Shown here in pieces: positions 21,659 to 33,479 of a stretch of 64,000 nt of DNA. The stretch spans positions 555,106-619,105 of the forward strand of contig JAAGOF010000071.1 of NCBI GenBank assembly GCA_010645155.1. The letters run 5' to 3'. Position 1 is the first letter of the stretch. Each line of letters starts with the position of its first letter. The DNA comes from Tigriopus japonicus (taxonomy: Eukaryota; Arthropoda; Copepoda; Harpacticoida; Harpacticidae). The position numbers were made by a program, and so were the translations under genes. A model generated the notes under the pieces. That model had not been told where the DNA came from, searched no databases, and was given only the letters and a program-made list of their open reading frames with translations.

Positions 21659-24600
21659 ATGGACGGAACACAGGTGATCTCTTCGGAGATTTCCAAGACG
21701 GGCAATCCCATTTTGGATCTGATTCTGCATCCTGAGGTCGATGTCGAGCGATTTATCACCTGGTACGAGCTCCAAAAGACCCGAAATCAAGTAAGTCTCT
21801 TGGAATATTAGCTTGTTATCTTCAAATCATGGCTCAATAACCTTCATTTCAGCGTTCTGCAAGCGTCAATCGAGTCACTCAAGCCTTTGGCGAGAGTCGT
21901 TCCATGGATTTGAAGATGCTCAAACCCGAATTGGCCTTGATTGTCATTAATTTCATCCGTGATCAAGCTGAGAGGTAAGTAAGCATTAAGAACTCAAGTA
22001 TTTCATGCAATTTATCTAACGAGTTTATCGCATTTACTTCAGAATCCTGATCGAAAGCCAGCATTGTTACGATTCTCCCACAAAAAAAGCGCCTTTGACG
22101 GCTAGTAAATATGACTATGCCTCGCCCATGAAGGCGTTACGTGCCGCCCCTAAAAGAGATGAGCCGGAAAAGGATTCAAATGGCCAGACTCCCAAGGCTG
22201 ATGAGGCCAAGGTCGAAGGCAAAAAGAAACGAGTTCAATTGTTCTCGGCTAACCGCGATATCGATCGGGATGAAAACCTAGTTGATGTCAAGGCTTTAGT
22301 CGAAAGTCCATCTCAATTGAGGGACGAAGATCGCAAAGTGAACTTGGAAGAGCGTCTCAATGCGGCTTCGTCATCCAATAACTTCGAGTTGAAGATCTTG
22401 ACTCAAGATAAGACCCGAAGACCGGTGACGAATCGTCGGAGTTTAGATTCCATGAAAGACAATGTCCAACATCAATGGGAGAATAATCGAAAGAAGATGT
22501 CAAAATCTCAATCCGCACCCAAAGTCAACTTGGGCGATTTCATTGTGGAAAAAAAGCCCAAGAAGAATCGCAAGAACCGTCAATCGCCCTCGCCTAATTC
22601 AACATTGAATACGAGCGAATCTAAAAGTATTATTCCAGGATTGAACAATTGCCGTGAGACGGAACAATCCCTTCAGGTTCGGTCCAAAAGTCCCCCCAAA
22701 TCCAGGTCATCTTCAAAAGAGAGTGACAATCATTCAAAAGATCAATTCACTATTTTGGAAGCTCGATTTACTTCTGCTTGCTCGACAAAAGATTCATTTG
22801 AAAAAGCTGATACTTGGCGTTCGATCGCAAAAAGCCTTGACCAAAATGAAGATAATTCCAACAAGTGCCTCATAAAAATAGAGGAAGAATCTCGAAATGA
22901 GTGTTTGGCCACGCCTAGAAAGAAGAGTAATCCTTTTGGCGATGAAGACATTTTTTCTGTGGCAGATCCAGATCAGGTGACGAATAAAGAAGAATTAGAC
23001 AAGTTAGTGCAGATTTATAGCTACTGCTTGGATCGTAATATGGTTCCTAATCCAGCTGTGGAGCTGTACCTCATGACTGAATTATTAGTCGTCCGAGAAT
23101 TGAAAGATCGACCAACGGCACCTAAAGATGATTCTCAATTGAAGCTCTTGGATACGGTTTCGAATTGTGTGTATTTTGCCGTCAAGTTCTTTGAGCATCA
23201 ATCTGTTCTTTTGGAGTTGCTGGAATGGGATTATCTTCGATTTCTGGGCCAAAATTCTCGGATCCAATTGTTCAGCTCGATCTTGATGGGGAAAGTGCAG
23301 ACCTGCATCCAATCGCGGGCCAAGAACTCCCAAGAAAATCGTAAGATGTACTCGAAGAACAGAGTTCTGGAAACTGTTCGATTCCAAATGGAAACAGACA
23401 ATCTGCAGAACTTTCCATCGGATAGGCTTTTTCAAGATTTCAAGAAACAGCGAGATCTTTTTTATGAAATCCTACGCGAGGACGAAGACCAACCCGAGGA
23501 TTCCGCCGAAAACTCTTCGTCATCTATGAACGAGCGTCAAAACATTGGAAAGAAACGGGCAAGTCCCACCAAATCCGAGAAAGCCATCGCCAAAATTCAA
23601 CAGCTGGTGAATCTGCAGACGCATCCCGTGAATCTTCTTCACTTGGCCCAATTGATTCACAATCAAATGATGTCCACTTGCGTAGCCGAGGCATTGGAAT
23701 GTTTATTCGATGATGAGGATATCATCGATAAGGGTCTAAATCCGCGAAAGCTGCGCCAACTTCAATCCAGATTTGAATCTCACGAGACAGGACAATCCTC
23801 GTTGGTGGGTGGGATACTCAAACCCAAGTTTCCAGGCTCTCAAGAATTTTATCGGAAATTCATACAGAGTTGCAACAGCTTTTCATTCGTGCAACACTTC
23901 AAGAATTGCCTGCTTCAAACCATAGAGACCCATGAGGCCACTTCTTTCACTTTGGACGACCACCAGTCTTCAGGTATAGTGGACACTTCATTACTGTAAG
24001 ACTCGCTCGCCCACTCATAACTCTAATACAACGTCTATTTTAGGTCCAAATGCTGAGTTGACCCCAAATGATTTTGCTCAGTTTTCTACATCACTTCTCT
24101 CGCTTCGAATCTCGGCTAAGTTTCTGGGATTCATCGAATCATTGCCATATCAGTGTTCGTCAGAGACCTTGTCAGAAACCATTCTGTGTTCTCAACTCAA
24201 TTATCGCTTAAAGGTAAGCCCGAGTTTTATGGCTTTTGATTGCATTGGTTCAACGCTATCATTGCTTTCAGGTTCCTCAACCACTGGATTTGCACCACTT
24301 TTTGAAGGAAAGCTTGCGACAAAAGCGTCTTACTTTGACGTTACCCTGGATCGTCGAGTATTGTTGCAATTTGGATCCGATTGCTCTTGAATCCAAGTAT
24401 TATCAATCGTTCTTCACATTGCTAGTGAATGTGTACAAAGTGGTGTTGATGCCGCTCAAAAAAGACGTGTTTCCTATGAACCGCTTTATGTTGAATCTCA
24501 CATTGGGTTGTTTCTTCGAGAACCCTTTCATTCCTCGAGAGCTCTTCTTCAACTTTCCGTCCCATTCCGAATCCGTTCTTCAAGGAATTCTCCAAGGTGC

Positions 24601-26476
24601 TCAAACCCGATCCATTGAGCAACCTTTGGACCAATGTGTCTTGATCTCTCCCAAGTTACTCTTGATATGTTGTCCCTATCTTTCCGAGCTGAAAAAGGTG
24701 GCTTCTCAATTTCAAACAGGGGTCAAGGTTCTCAATGAGAGTCATAACTTGACTATGTTGAATCTGAGAAGTGATTTGAGAGCTCAAGGTAAAGAATTTG
24801 CCAGTTCCGACACCAGACGTCGTGCGAATTTGATTGCCATCAGTGAACTCAGTGGAGTTTTGAGAGATCCGGCTTTCATTTCGGACAACGACTTAGAGAA
24901 ACAAAAGGAACACCATTTCTTTTATAACCAGCCTCCCTCGCTGAAAAAGATTGTGGACTTTGTTCATGACCGAATCGCATCCAAGATGATCAATTTCCTG
25001 ATTTCCCAAAAGATCCCCGTGGAAATGAGCAGAGTTCAAGACCACATGAAAGAAATCCTTTCGATGATGGCCATGGGAATGCATCATCCCGTGGATCCGA
25101 GTTCGAGTGAACTCAAAGTGATCAAAGAGGATCTCATGGATCAGCTCCAATCTCTAGCGAGTAAGTTTTCCAAATATCACGCGGTCAAAGAGGATTTCAA
25201 TGATAGGGTTTCTTTACTCATTTTTTTTTCAGAGGTGAATCGGAGATCGTTCTTCAAGTCTGTTCGAGCCGAAGTTCATAAAGAATGCGTTTCTTTATCG
25301 AAACAGTCTTTGGATGCTCTACTTCCGGATGATGTTTCCGATCGAGCTCGAGAGACATGCGTTCAAATTAGCGTCACCAGAACATTAGACGCCATTGCTC
25401 GTTGGATGATTGAAAACATTACCAATGGTAAGTTGATTTGAACGCTCTCGAGAGATCACTCTTCAATCTTCATTAGAATGGTTTCCACTTTATTTGTCTA
25501 CTTTCAGATTATTTCTACACGGAAAATAGGAATGAATTCTATAATCTATGGGAGCGATTCGTCAAGGGCGAGATATTGAGCAAATCGGACGTAGTTGAAA
25601 AGAAGAATGCTTTTACCTCGGAGATTTCTTTTGACCCAAAGAAACCCACGCTCTCCGAAATGATTATTGACATCAAGGTAAGGAAAACCTCCAGACGTCT
25701 TTAATCTTGAATCAACCGCAATCAATAACGTTTTGATGTTTTAGACCGCAATAAAGGTCCTTCACTTGGAAGGGGGTGACCAATTAAGTGTGGAGGAGGT
25801 CCGAACTTGTTTGGCCAAACTATCCCATGGACTTCTCAAACCTCTCGAGGAAGTCTCCGCTCATATGCTCTCGTCTCTACAAATGAGCACCGTTGATTAT
25901 TCAGTATATTTGCGTAAGTAAAATTATACCCATTTAAGACATAAACATTATGGGAATTCATGCTCAATTATAAATATTCAATTTAGTTGCCAATGCTCCA
26001 CGTTGCATGACGGCCGAGATTCAAGATGGTTTCATCCGACTTTGGACGGAAATTATGGAGCCTCCAAAAGATTTGGTCACGTTCATCTCTCCATGCAATA
26101 TGGAATTGATGCGGAAATCTAGAGACCCTCGAACAACTTGGATGAAGTTGGAACCCTTTCTGATTCGTCTGCTTAAATCCGGATTGGTGGTTCCTATGGT
26201 GCTTGAAACGCAATGCTTGCAACTTCTGAGAGTTCAATGGCCAGTGGTAAGTTGACGAAGAGGAACATATTTTTCTCCTTTTGATACAAAATTATGTTCT
26301 TATTTTAGGAATTTGTGAAATCATTCGCAAGTTGCATGAAATCTGTGATGGAAAGCTGGAGCAAGGCCCAAACTGGAGCCACGAAAGACAACAACTTTGG
26401 AGAATTGGCCGATTGGATGGTCTGGTTTTGGCAAGATCTTGGCGATTCCTATTTGGAGGAATACCCATCTTTGTAG
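21659..26476 (+). CDS. CDAN1: Codanin-1 homologue (ASF1-binding regulator), complete, ten exons
   Basis: Exons are 21659-21790, 21853-21974, 22043-23973, 24044-24213, 24272-25160, 25233-25427, 25508-25677, 25745-25913, 25987-26246 and 26309-26476. All introns are GT-AG and the phases join to give 1401 residues. The start ATG has an in-frame TAA 30 bases upstream. Residues 1-85 form a conserved helical N-terminus (ILDLILHPEVDVERFI). About 100-395 is a charged, probably disordered linker. From about 400 on it is helical and matches the codanin core (RFLGQNSRIQLFSSILM, PWIVEYCCNLDPI). Human codanin-1 is about 1227 residues, so the linker is expanded here. The family binds histone chaperone ASF1, holds it in the cytoplasm and partners with CDIN1; Drosophila has a single orthologue. 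I do not see an obvious ASF1 B-box-like motif in the linker. The assignment rests on remembered family sequence. Confidence 0.88.
25161..25232 (+). other. 72-nt in-frame intron lacking stop codons
   Basis: The donor is GCGA|GTAAGT and the acceptor follows a nine-T tract ending CAG. Its length is a multiple of three and it has no stop in frame, so retention would insert 24 residues (including KFSKYHAVKEDF) without truncation. Splicing restores LQSLAKVNRRS. I treat it as an intron because both sites are strong. Confidence 0.75.
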
Positions 26477-26613
26477 TGGAGCGGCAAATCAAGATTGTCA
26501 GTGAGAATGTCAAATGCCCAGAAAGTGGTCTCCAATTCCATTCGCTCAATTATTATCACTATTATTCTACTAGTGCTGAGAGTAGTTTTGTACTATTTAC
26601 ATTATTTTGATGA

Positions 26614-26619
26614 ATTAAA
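26614..26619 (+). promoter_or_regulatory. Candidate polyadenylation signal (ATTAAA) of codanin-1
   Basis: ATTAAA lies about 138 bases after the TAG stop of the codanin-1 gene. Confidence 0.5.
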
Positions 26620-29600
26620 AGACATTCCGAGAAGCAAGCAAAAATATGGTTTAAAATGAACAAGAAACAATGATTCTTTAGAAATGTCTGAACAGGCCTG
26701 GGCTTTCACCCAAAATTTCTTTTAAAAAGTCATTGATAGGCCTTTATTTCATGATGCAAAATTAGATTAAAACTTTCAATTTTCAGCCGGCCAATTTTCA
26801 AAGGGAGAAAGGAACGGAAAACGTAAATTCACACTTTTTCCGATGAGGCATGAGGCATATTTGTGAAACAAAAGACCATGTTGAAATAAAAATCGATAAA
26901 AACACCACATCGAAGACATAATTAATTTCACTTTGAAATGACCTTGAGGGATTGGTTAACTTATAAGGGTGTTCACCTTCGAAAGAAAAGGTTTAACAAA
27001 TTTCTAAACTTCTAATACTAATCAAAAGAAATAGACAATTGCCAAGGGACCCCTCAAAAGCCCTTTTTGAAACGAGACAATGCCATCAAAAAGAAGAACG
27101 CAAGAGGGTGGGTGAGAAGGACCAAACATGGTTATCCTCGTAAATTCTACCTCATTGCGAATACAACACTCGAACTTGAAAATCAATACGACCCAGAACT
27201 TCTACCCAAGTTGGCTCATTTAGATAGCCTCTCCTCCTTTAGACACACTCACTCACGGCCGTAAAAGAACTCTCCCACCCCAACGAGACGATTATTGACA
27301 GAATGTTTCCACCTTCCACTGCCCAAAATGGCCCGATTCTTTCTCAGTAGTACCCCCAATGACCGACAAAGCGGGGATATTTCTCCCTTTTCTCCGCTTT
27401 TCTTGAGGTTGTTCTTGGTGGATGAGTTTGACTGGTGGTGGAAGATGATTCCAAGGGCGCTCTCGGGTTCCCCAATGTTCGTATAAGGAAGGCATTAGTC
27501 CGAACTGATCTATTTTATGACGTTCCAAGCACATATTTCACCCCAGAACTGATATGGACACTACGGCTGCCACCCTAAAACTCCGGGGTAAAGAGAGACT
27601 ATTTACGGCAAAATGGGGATAAAGATTCGAACCAAAAGACAGTGAGAGCCAGTTAGAAGAAGAAGATAACACTTGATCGAAACTGACGGGAGGTTACAAA
27701 TCATTCACTCAAATTGTTCTTGGTGCCTATTAATAAGTGAATTTCTGGGTTGATCAGTGAACCAGAATTCAAATTGGAAAGTTATACAATGGTGGGTGGT
27801 AAAATTATAAGGGAATTGCTCATTTTAAACTTTGGTATCGTCAAAATTTTACATTTTAGTTGTCACTTATGTTTGTGTGAAGAATCGCACATTTGTATCA
27901 TTGTATGTCCAAAACTAGTGCAACAAATATGATTATGTTATTTAAGAAAACAGCACTTTTATGGTTTTATTGTTTTATTGATCCAATTGGTGTATTACTT
28001 ACATTTTTATACCAGTGGGATTAAAATTTATCATCAGGTAGAAATTGCTTAAAGGAACCATAAGGTTCGAAAGTATCATTGAGTGTTGTTCTATATGCAG
28101 ACAAGAAATTCTTAGACTGTCGAGATATTTAGTAGAAAAAAATTGTAAAATGTTCATATTTTTATCGAGCTTTCTACTGATTTGATTTTTGGTAAACATC
28201 TTTCTATCCAGTTGGCGAAGTTTTATCTCTTAGGATAGAAGAAAATATAGTGGACATCATATTCTCATAACAATACCGAACCCCTAAAATGAACATGACC
28301 AACCCAATGAAAAACACATGAAAGTCCGTCCATCCGAAATGAACAAACCAATATTTGAATGCATTCGAAGAAACGTCCCTCGAAAGTCAATTAGCTTATC
28401 ATTCACCAAACAATAGTAAACTGAAAGTTATGAAAAGCCAAAATATGTGAATGTGCAAACATTTCACAACCCTTAACTTTCTTGTTCATGTCAAAGGCCG
28501 GGAAGAACACACTTAGGAGCCACCATTATTCTCTGGTGACCAAAAAACTGCCAAAACCAAACTGAACTGGCGTGGTGTCTGTTTCAAATCTGCTGCAAGA
28601 AACATTTTATAGGGTTCTTCGCCAAGTAAAGAGTTGTATCGTGGTCCTCCCCTATCAAATTGCTGAACTTTGCCTTATGGGCAAAGTATATCTTGTAAAC
28701 TAAGGGCACTTTAAAAACTCCTTGAGGAATAACCTGTTCAGTGATGGAACGATACTTTCTTGGGAAAGTGTGAGCCAATCATCATGGTGTCCAGAAGCCA
28801 GTCAAGTTTGTTTCTACCTCATACTGTAAGAGTCACTTAACGCCAAGTTTCGAAGAACTTTTGTTCAAAAAAACGACGATTCAATCTTTTTTCTTAACTG
28901 CTCCAGATTTTTAAGGGTGAATTTATAGACCTTAAACAAGTAACTTTTAACAAAACAAGATTTTTCGGCATATCTGATTGTGACAAGGAGAAATCAGTGT
29001 AATGTAAATGTGAGTTATTAGCATAAGACCATCAAAAATAATTGTAAGAGCCAACTTCAGGTCCTTGTAATCCATACATGAACTTTCCTCGTAACCTTTC
29101 CCACATCATGCGAAACGATGATTGGACAAACTTTGGCTCCATTATAGTTAAAGGTTTAACAACATGTGCTTCAGTTTCGTAAAGGCCATTAAAGCCATTG
29201 CAGAGACCTTAAGGCGTGATTTCACAAAGAACAACAAAATTTGGCCATCTTATAGTTGGTTCAGTGTGCTTGTTTGCAACAAAATGACAAAAGACAACGA
29301 CATTTTTAATGAGTACAGTAATCGAGCGGCATTAACAAGTGATGGATTTGAACTGCTTCTGCGTCCATCAAGTTACTTATGCCTCGATCTCTCAAATCTG
29401 AAACAAGGCATACATTTAAAGTATCAAGTTTTTGTTTTGCTAATTTTTTTGCCATTTTACGTCAACAAGAGGTCAAATTAGCTGAGTATGATTTTTTGTT
29501 CATGGGGTTTCGTTTTCTATGTTGACATGCAATTGTCTAGGATGGTCCGAAAATGTCAAGATTGGGTTTGCATCCCGATAAAAACCGATTCAAAATGTGC

Positions 29601-31435
29601 ATGCATACATACATACTCCAAAGTTTGAGTACAATTCAAACGCTAACTTGGAGCCCATTTTTTCAAAACCATCCTTAAACATTTTCCCCTTTTTTCTACC
29701 CATCTAAGAACAGAGGCACTTCAATACTTCAACAAGTCTTGCATCAAGAAGTAAAACACGGACAGTCGGACGCTTTTGTACATCGTACGCACCCCTCACT
29801 AGAATGGTCCTTGGCCAAAACGAGAGGGCCTTTCGCCGCTCTCTCAACTCAAGTGCAAAGATGTTTCTTCTTTTCCGTGAACATCAAATTTATCATCATT
29901 CTCGTCTTCTCCTAGTGAAGTAGAGGACAGTACTGACTGTATGTAGTAGAGTATTTCTCGATGTGGTTGTTCACGGCAGAGCCCTCGAGAAGGGAAAGAG
30001 GCGTATTGTCACCGGTTGGTTGGTTGGTTCGATCGAGAGACTGACAGACGTGCGAGTGGTTCGAGGAGCCTGGTTTCTCGCGGAAACCGGTCGAAAACCA
30101 TTCAGTTGCCGGTGAGAAGTAAGAGGTGAAGGAGCGATCGAACACATTTACTTCAGTGGTCTTTCTCGATCAGGAGGCAAAAATTGGTTTGAAAGTGGCT
30201 TAGGAGATAATCTGGTGCTTTAATCCAAGATTGGGCAAATAAAGAGGATCATAAGATTGGAGTGTTTAAAAAAAGTGGGATTGAGTGCCCGTCAATCTCT
30301 TTGGGTGAGAGTGACGAGATTTTCTTTTGAGTGACACGAAGTGATAATGATGATAATGATAATAATAATGACGGTGTCTTGGATTTCCTGAAAAAAGTTG
30401 TCTTTGAAGAACAGGGTCAGATACGGTAAGACTCTTTTGTCACTTAAAAAGTCGTTCAACAATATCCACAAGTAGCAGTCAAGCTTCCGCTCAAGCCGAA
30501 CATTGAGGGTGATTTTTTTGTGTGTGGAGGGAGGTGTTGGAAAGTTTTGAATGGTTCAAACTTTGAAACCAAAAGCGTGAAAACCACAAATCGATCTAAA
30601 ATTGACCACGACAAAGATCTGTTGTTCGAGTGCAATCCAGATCCAACTTTTCTGTTTGCCATCGACTCGAATCTTGCCTACGTAATACCTTGGTTTTTCC
30701 CTCTTCCATTCCAAGGCCTCTTCAGAGAATGACCTCGAGGCTGCAACTAGGCGTTTTAATTAATCCCCACAGCCCCCCGGATAAGCAATTAAGGCCAATC
30801 AGAATGGATCACTCGCTTTTGTGGCATCTTACACCTACCACCTCGCCCAATATTCCGGGGAAACCAAGACAACCATTCCATTTTGGGATCTCACTCTCCA
30901 ATAAAGCTACGCGTAGCTCGGAATCGACCATTCTCTTCTTGTCTGCCTTCCTTCACAAGTGTTTCTCGCCTCTTATTCATCCGTAGCTTCCAATGCTTTG
31001 AGCAATGTACATAGTACGTTCGTATGTGGAACTGGCCTTTTTTACATTCAGCTATCTCTGTGGATGTGATTTGACTGCCAAGGTTAGGGAACGATGTGCA
31101 AGTGGCATCCATCCAAACACTCGATCAAACTGGAGAAGAGGCTGTTGCTCCAACTGAAGACTCTTCACAGATCCAACAAATTGGCCTCGTCCACTCTATT
31201 ATCAATGCTATGCCCGTTGTAACCATCGAAAATGCATGCATTGGACTTTCAGTCAAATACAGATGGGGCGAGATAAAAAGAGAAGTTCCGAGAACAAAAT
31301 GAAGAGAAAATATTACTCAACGTTGCCTTGAACAGGAAATTGAACGTCAAACGTTATTTTAAGGATTCTTTGAAGTTAACATTTTCTTACACAACGATGA
31401 ACTCAAATTTGATCGACCAAATGTAAACTGTCGCG
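26620..31435. other. Intergenic stretch between codanin-1 and cyclin J
   Basis: No coding exon is supported. AT-rich sequence with short open frames only, the longest about 118 codons at 30630-30986, without domain or splice support. A (GGTT)n run and a possible untranslated exon lie near 30 kb (see separate entry). I found no transposon ends here. Confidence 0.5.
29930..30425 (+). other. Possible 5' untranslated exon ending in a GTAAGA donor
   Basis: The stretch is less AT-rich than its flanks and ends in TACG|GTAAGA, a strong donor at 30426. The next good acceptor on this strand with a start codon soon after it is at 42535. If the two are spliced, this is the leader of the membrane-protein gene that starts at 42576. 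The left edge is arbitrary and no core promoter motif was recognised. Confidence 0.2.
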
Positions 31436-32537
31436 TCACCCTTCATTTGGGGAATCATCTTCGACATACGCAACAAGTTGGCCGTAGCACTCCTCAGAGG
31501 AGAATGCGGGTTCGATCCTTCGTTTCTTTGATGGAGGCGTATAATCTTGTCTCGTGGGGGGATTCCTTTCGGCCTCGAGACCACCGTTGTAAGTGGAAAG
31601 TAATCTCAAAACTGTGTCGTGAATTTCCTCTACCGAGTTACCACTCAACACACGTAAGAAAGTCGACCAAGGTGGGTCAAGTCCAAAGGTGGCTCTGCCA
31701 CAATAGAGGATACTTGAGGCTATTACCGACGGCCTCAACCGGATTAGATGTTGATCCTGGCAAAAAATAATGCACACATTAGTTAACTTTTGTTCTTTGG
31801 CTTGAAACTTTGAAATGAAATGGTGCCCATTACGAAAATCAAATTTAGAGAGAGTAATTGGGCTCGTTTCCCGGTTTTCCGGCAGAAAAAAAAACTCTGC
31901 ACTATCTCAATTAGCTACCTACCTGCAAAGAGATTTCCATGAAATAGTGGATGAACTCCCAAAAGTTCTCCTGATACTCTTCGAAAGTCAAGCTGGGATG
32001 GGATTTTTCATTCCAAATGTGCCCTTCCATCGCCCAAGGCGCCAAGAGGTTAATAAACTGAACACACGTGACCATCGAGAGGTTCCAATCAAAGAAGTTC
32101 AGGATTTTTGCCTCCAGGTACAAAAAAGTGACATTACAGTCCCCTCCATCACACATAAACCGTTTGAGCATCCGAATTTTGGGAATCCTTGGTTCGTGTT
32201 CCTCCATTTTCGAGGCCAAAGACAAGGCCGCCATGGCCACATCGCCACACAAACTGACCGGAATATCATTTCCACCCATAAAGCAATCCAAGATCTTCAC
32301 AGCCAAGTGTTGAGTATCTCTGGTAAGTTCAAACTTCTTGACGCAAATCCCGATGAGGTCCACCAATCTTCGACGGCTCGTCATTTGCGGGCTCTCTCTT
32401 GAAGGTTGCCGTTGGGACCGCTCTCGAAGTCTTAATGAATCCGTCCCAGATATGGCATAATCTTTACGAAGGCTCAATTCCAAGGGACTATCTCCTAAAC
32501 AATGAGGCGGGGTAGAAATGCGGATTGGACGGGACAT
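31436..32537 (-). CDS. CycJ: Cyclin J, complete, two exons
   Basis: The minus-strand exons are 32537-31923 (205 codons) and 31756-31436 (106 codons plus stop), giving 311 residues. The intron is CAG|GTAGGT ... TTTTGCCAG, phase 0. The N-terminal cyclin fold covers about residues 60-190, with ALSLASKMEEHEPRIPKI matching the cyclin J pattern LLASKFEEKED-x-VPK. The second fold starts at FMEISLQD, close to FLEVSLQD in vertebrate cyclin J. The intron falls right after that Gln. The C-terminus has SKKRRIEP, a likely nuclear-localisation signal. In Drosophila, cyclin J acts in the germline and early embryo and associates with Cdk1 and Cdk2; here that role is inferred by family only. No canonical AATAAA was seen in the 130 bases downstream. 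It is about 70-75 residues shorter than fly or human forms, mainly at the C-terminus. Confidence 0.9.
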
Positions 32538-32834
32538 GGCTAACGGGAATGGAGACGAAATAAATATCCAGTGGGTTTGTGAAGAGGTCCTTGAGTAAGA
32601 AGAGGACGGGAGAACCCAGAGCCTTCTCTAACTAGTGGATCAATTTCCTCAGAATTGGGCCCAACTAGGATCCGCAAAGTACCTGGGTTAATCCTTGAGG
32701 GCGAAAAGTCTCCATTCCCATACCGTCTTTGTCATGAACCCGTTAACACCACCCAAAGTTAACAGCAACCTGAGTGAACCCACAACAATGTCGTGACGTC
32801 AAAACATTAGGTTTAGGAAAAGGCAAAAAACCGG

Positions 32835-32862
32835 TGTCGGTGTTGAAAATTCGACACCGACA
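32835..32862. repeat. Perfect 9-bp hairpin
   Basis: Arms TGTCGGTGT (32835-32843) and ACACCGACA (32854-32862) enclose a 10-base loop. It lies just upstream of a GGTGTTAACA repeat and a tRNA-like SINE head. Confidence 0.85.
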
Positions 32863-32876
32863 GGAGCTTTTCCAGT

Positions 32877-33479
32877 TTTTGGTGTTAACATCAGGTCTTT
32901 AGTGTCGTCACCTGCAATTGTTCGTATTTTTTATAAAGAAATACGAAAAATTGGGAGGAGATGGGAGATTTTATGGGAGGAGACGTGGCGTCGTGATTAG
33001 CGCAGTTTCCTATTGTGAGAGAGGTCCCAGGTTCGATTCTCCTCCCTGACCCTTCTCAAGGAAACTTTTAGACGTTAATCCACACCCACAGACGGAGAAC
33101 CATTCTGATACCGGACTTGAAATTGCCTTTTTGGAAAAATTTGAACGATGTGAATGCTGGCTTTGCTGGCCGGGCGAGGCTCAACCCTCCGACCCTTGCA
33201 CCAACAATCCAAAAATAAAAAAGAATTTTCAGCAAAAGCACTTTCTCTACCGGTGTCAGACACATTAATTTTGTGTTTGCCAACCGAAAAGGCAAAATTT
33301 GGTGACACTATATTCTATTGAAAATTAAAATAAGAAGCTGATCATATCATTTTCCTTCCGTTCGCCCACTTTTTAATGAGATGCTTTTGGTTTGAACAAG
33401 TAACAAATACCATGCGGCGAAAAACGGGAGGTTAACACCCACGAAAACCGTAATGCTTGCTATATTGTTAACACCAAAA
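32877..33479. repeat. 603-bp segment bounded by perfect 14-bp inverted repeats
   Basis: TTTTGGTGTTAACA at 32877-32890 is the exact reverse complement of TGTTAACACCAAAA at 33466-33479. Related GTTAACACC words also occur at about 32743 and 33431. No target duplication was found, so it may be a decayed element rather than a defined transposon. Confidence 0.5.
32985..33050 (+). mobile_element. tRNA-derived SINE head
   Basis: An A-box-like TGATTAGCGCAG (about 32994-33005) and a B-box GGTTCGATTC (33030-33039) have pol III spacing. The ends do not pair into an acceptor stem and no CCA-like end follows, so it is scored as SINE-derived rather than a tRNA gene. Confidence 0.55.

Noticed and set aside
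23974..23999. C-terminus of the long codanin-1 frame ending in VDTSLL and a stop
   Set aside because: The donor CAG|GTATAG at 23974 joins in phase to 24044 and continues conserved sequence. The alternative donor at 23996 is out of phase.
31507..31517. B-box-like GGTTCGATCC
   Set aside because: It lies in the antisense of the cyclin J C-terminal coding exon and has no A-box at the right distance.
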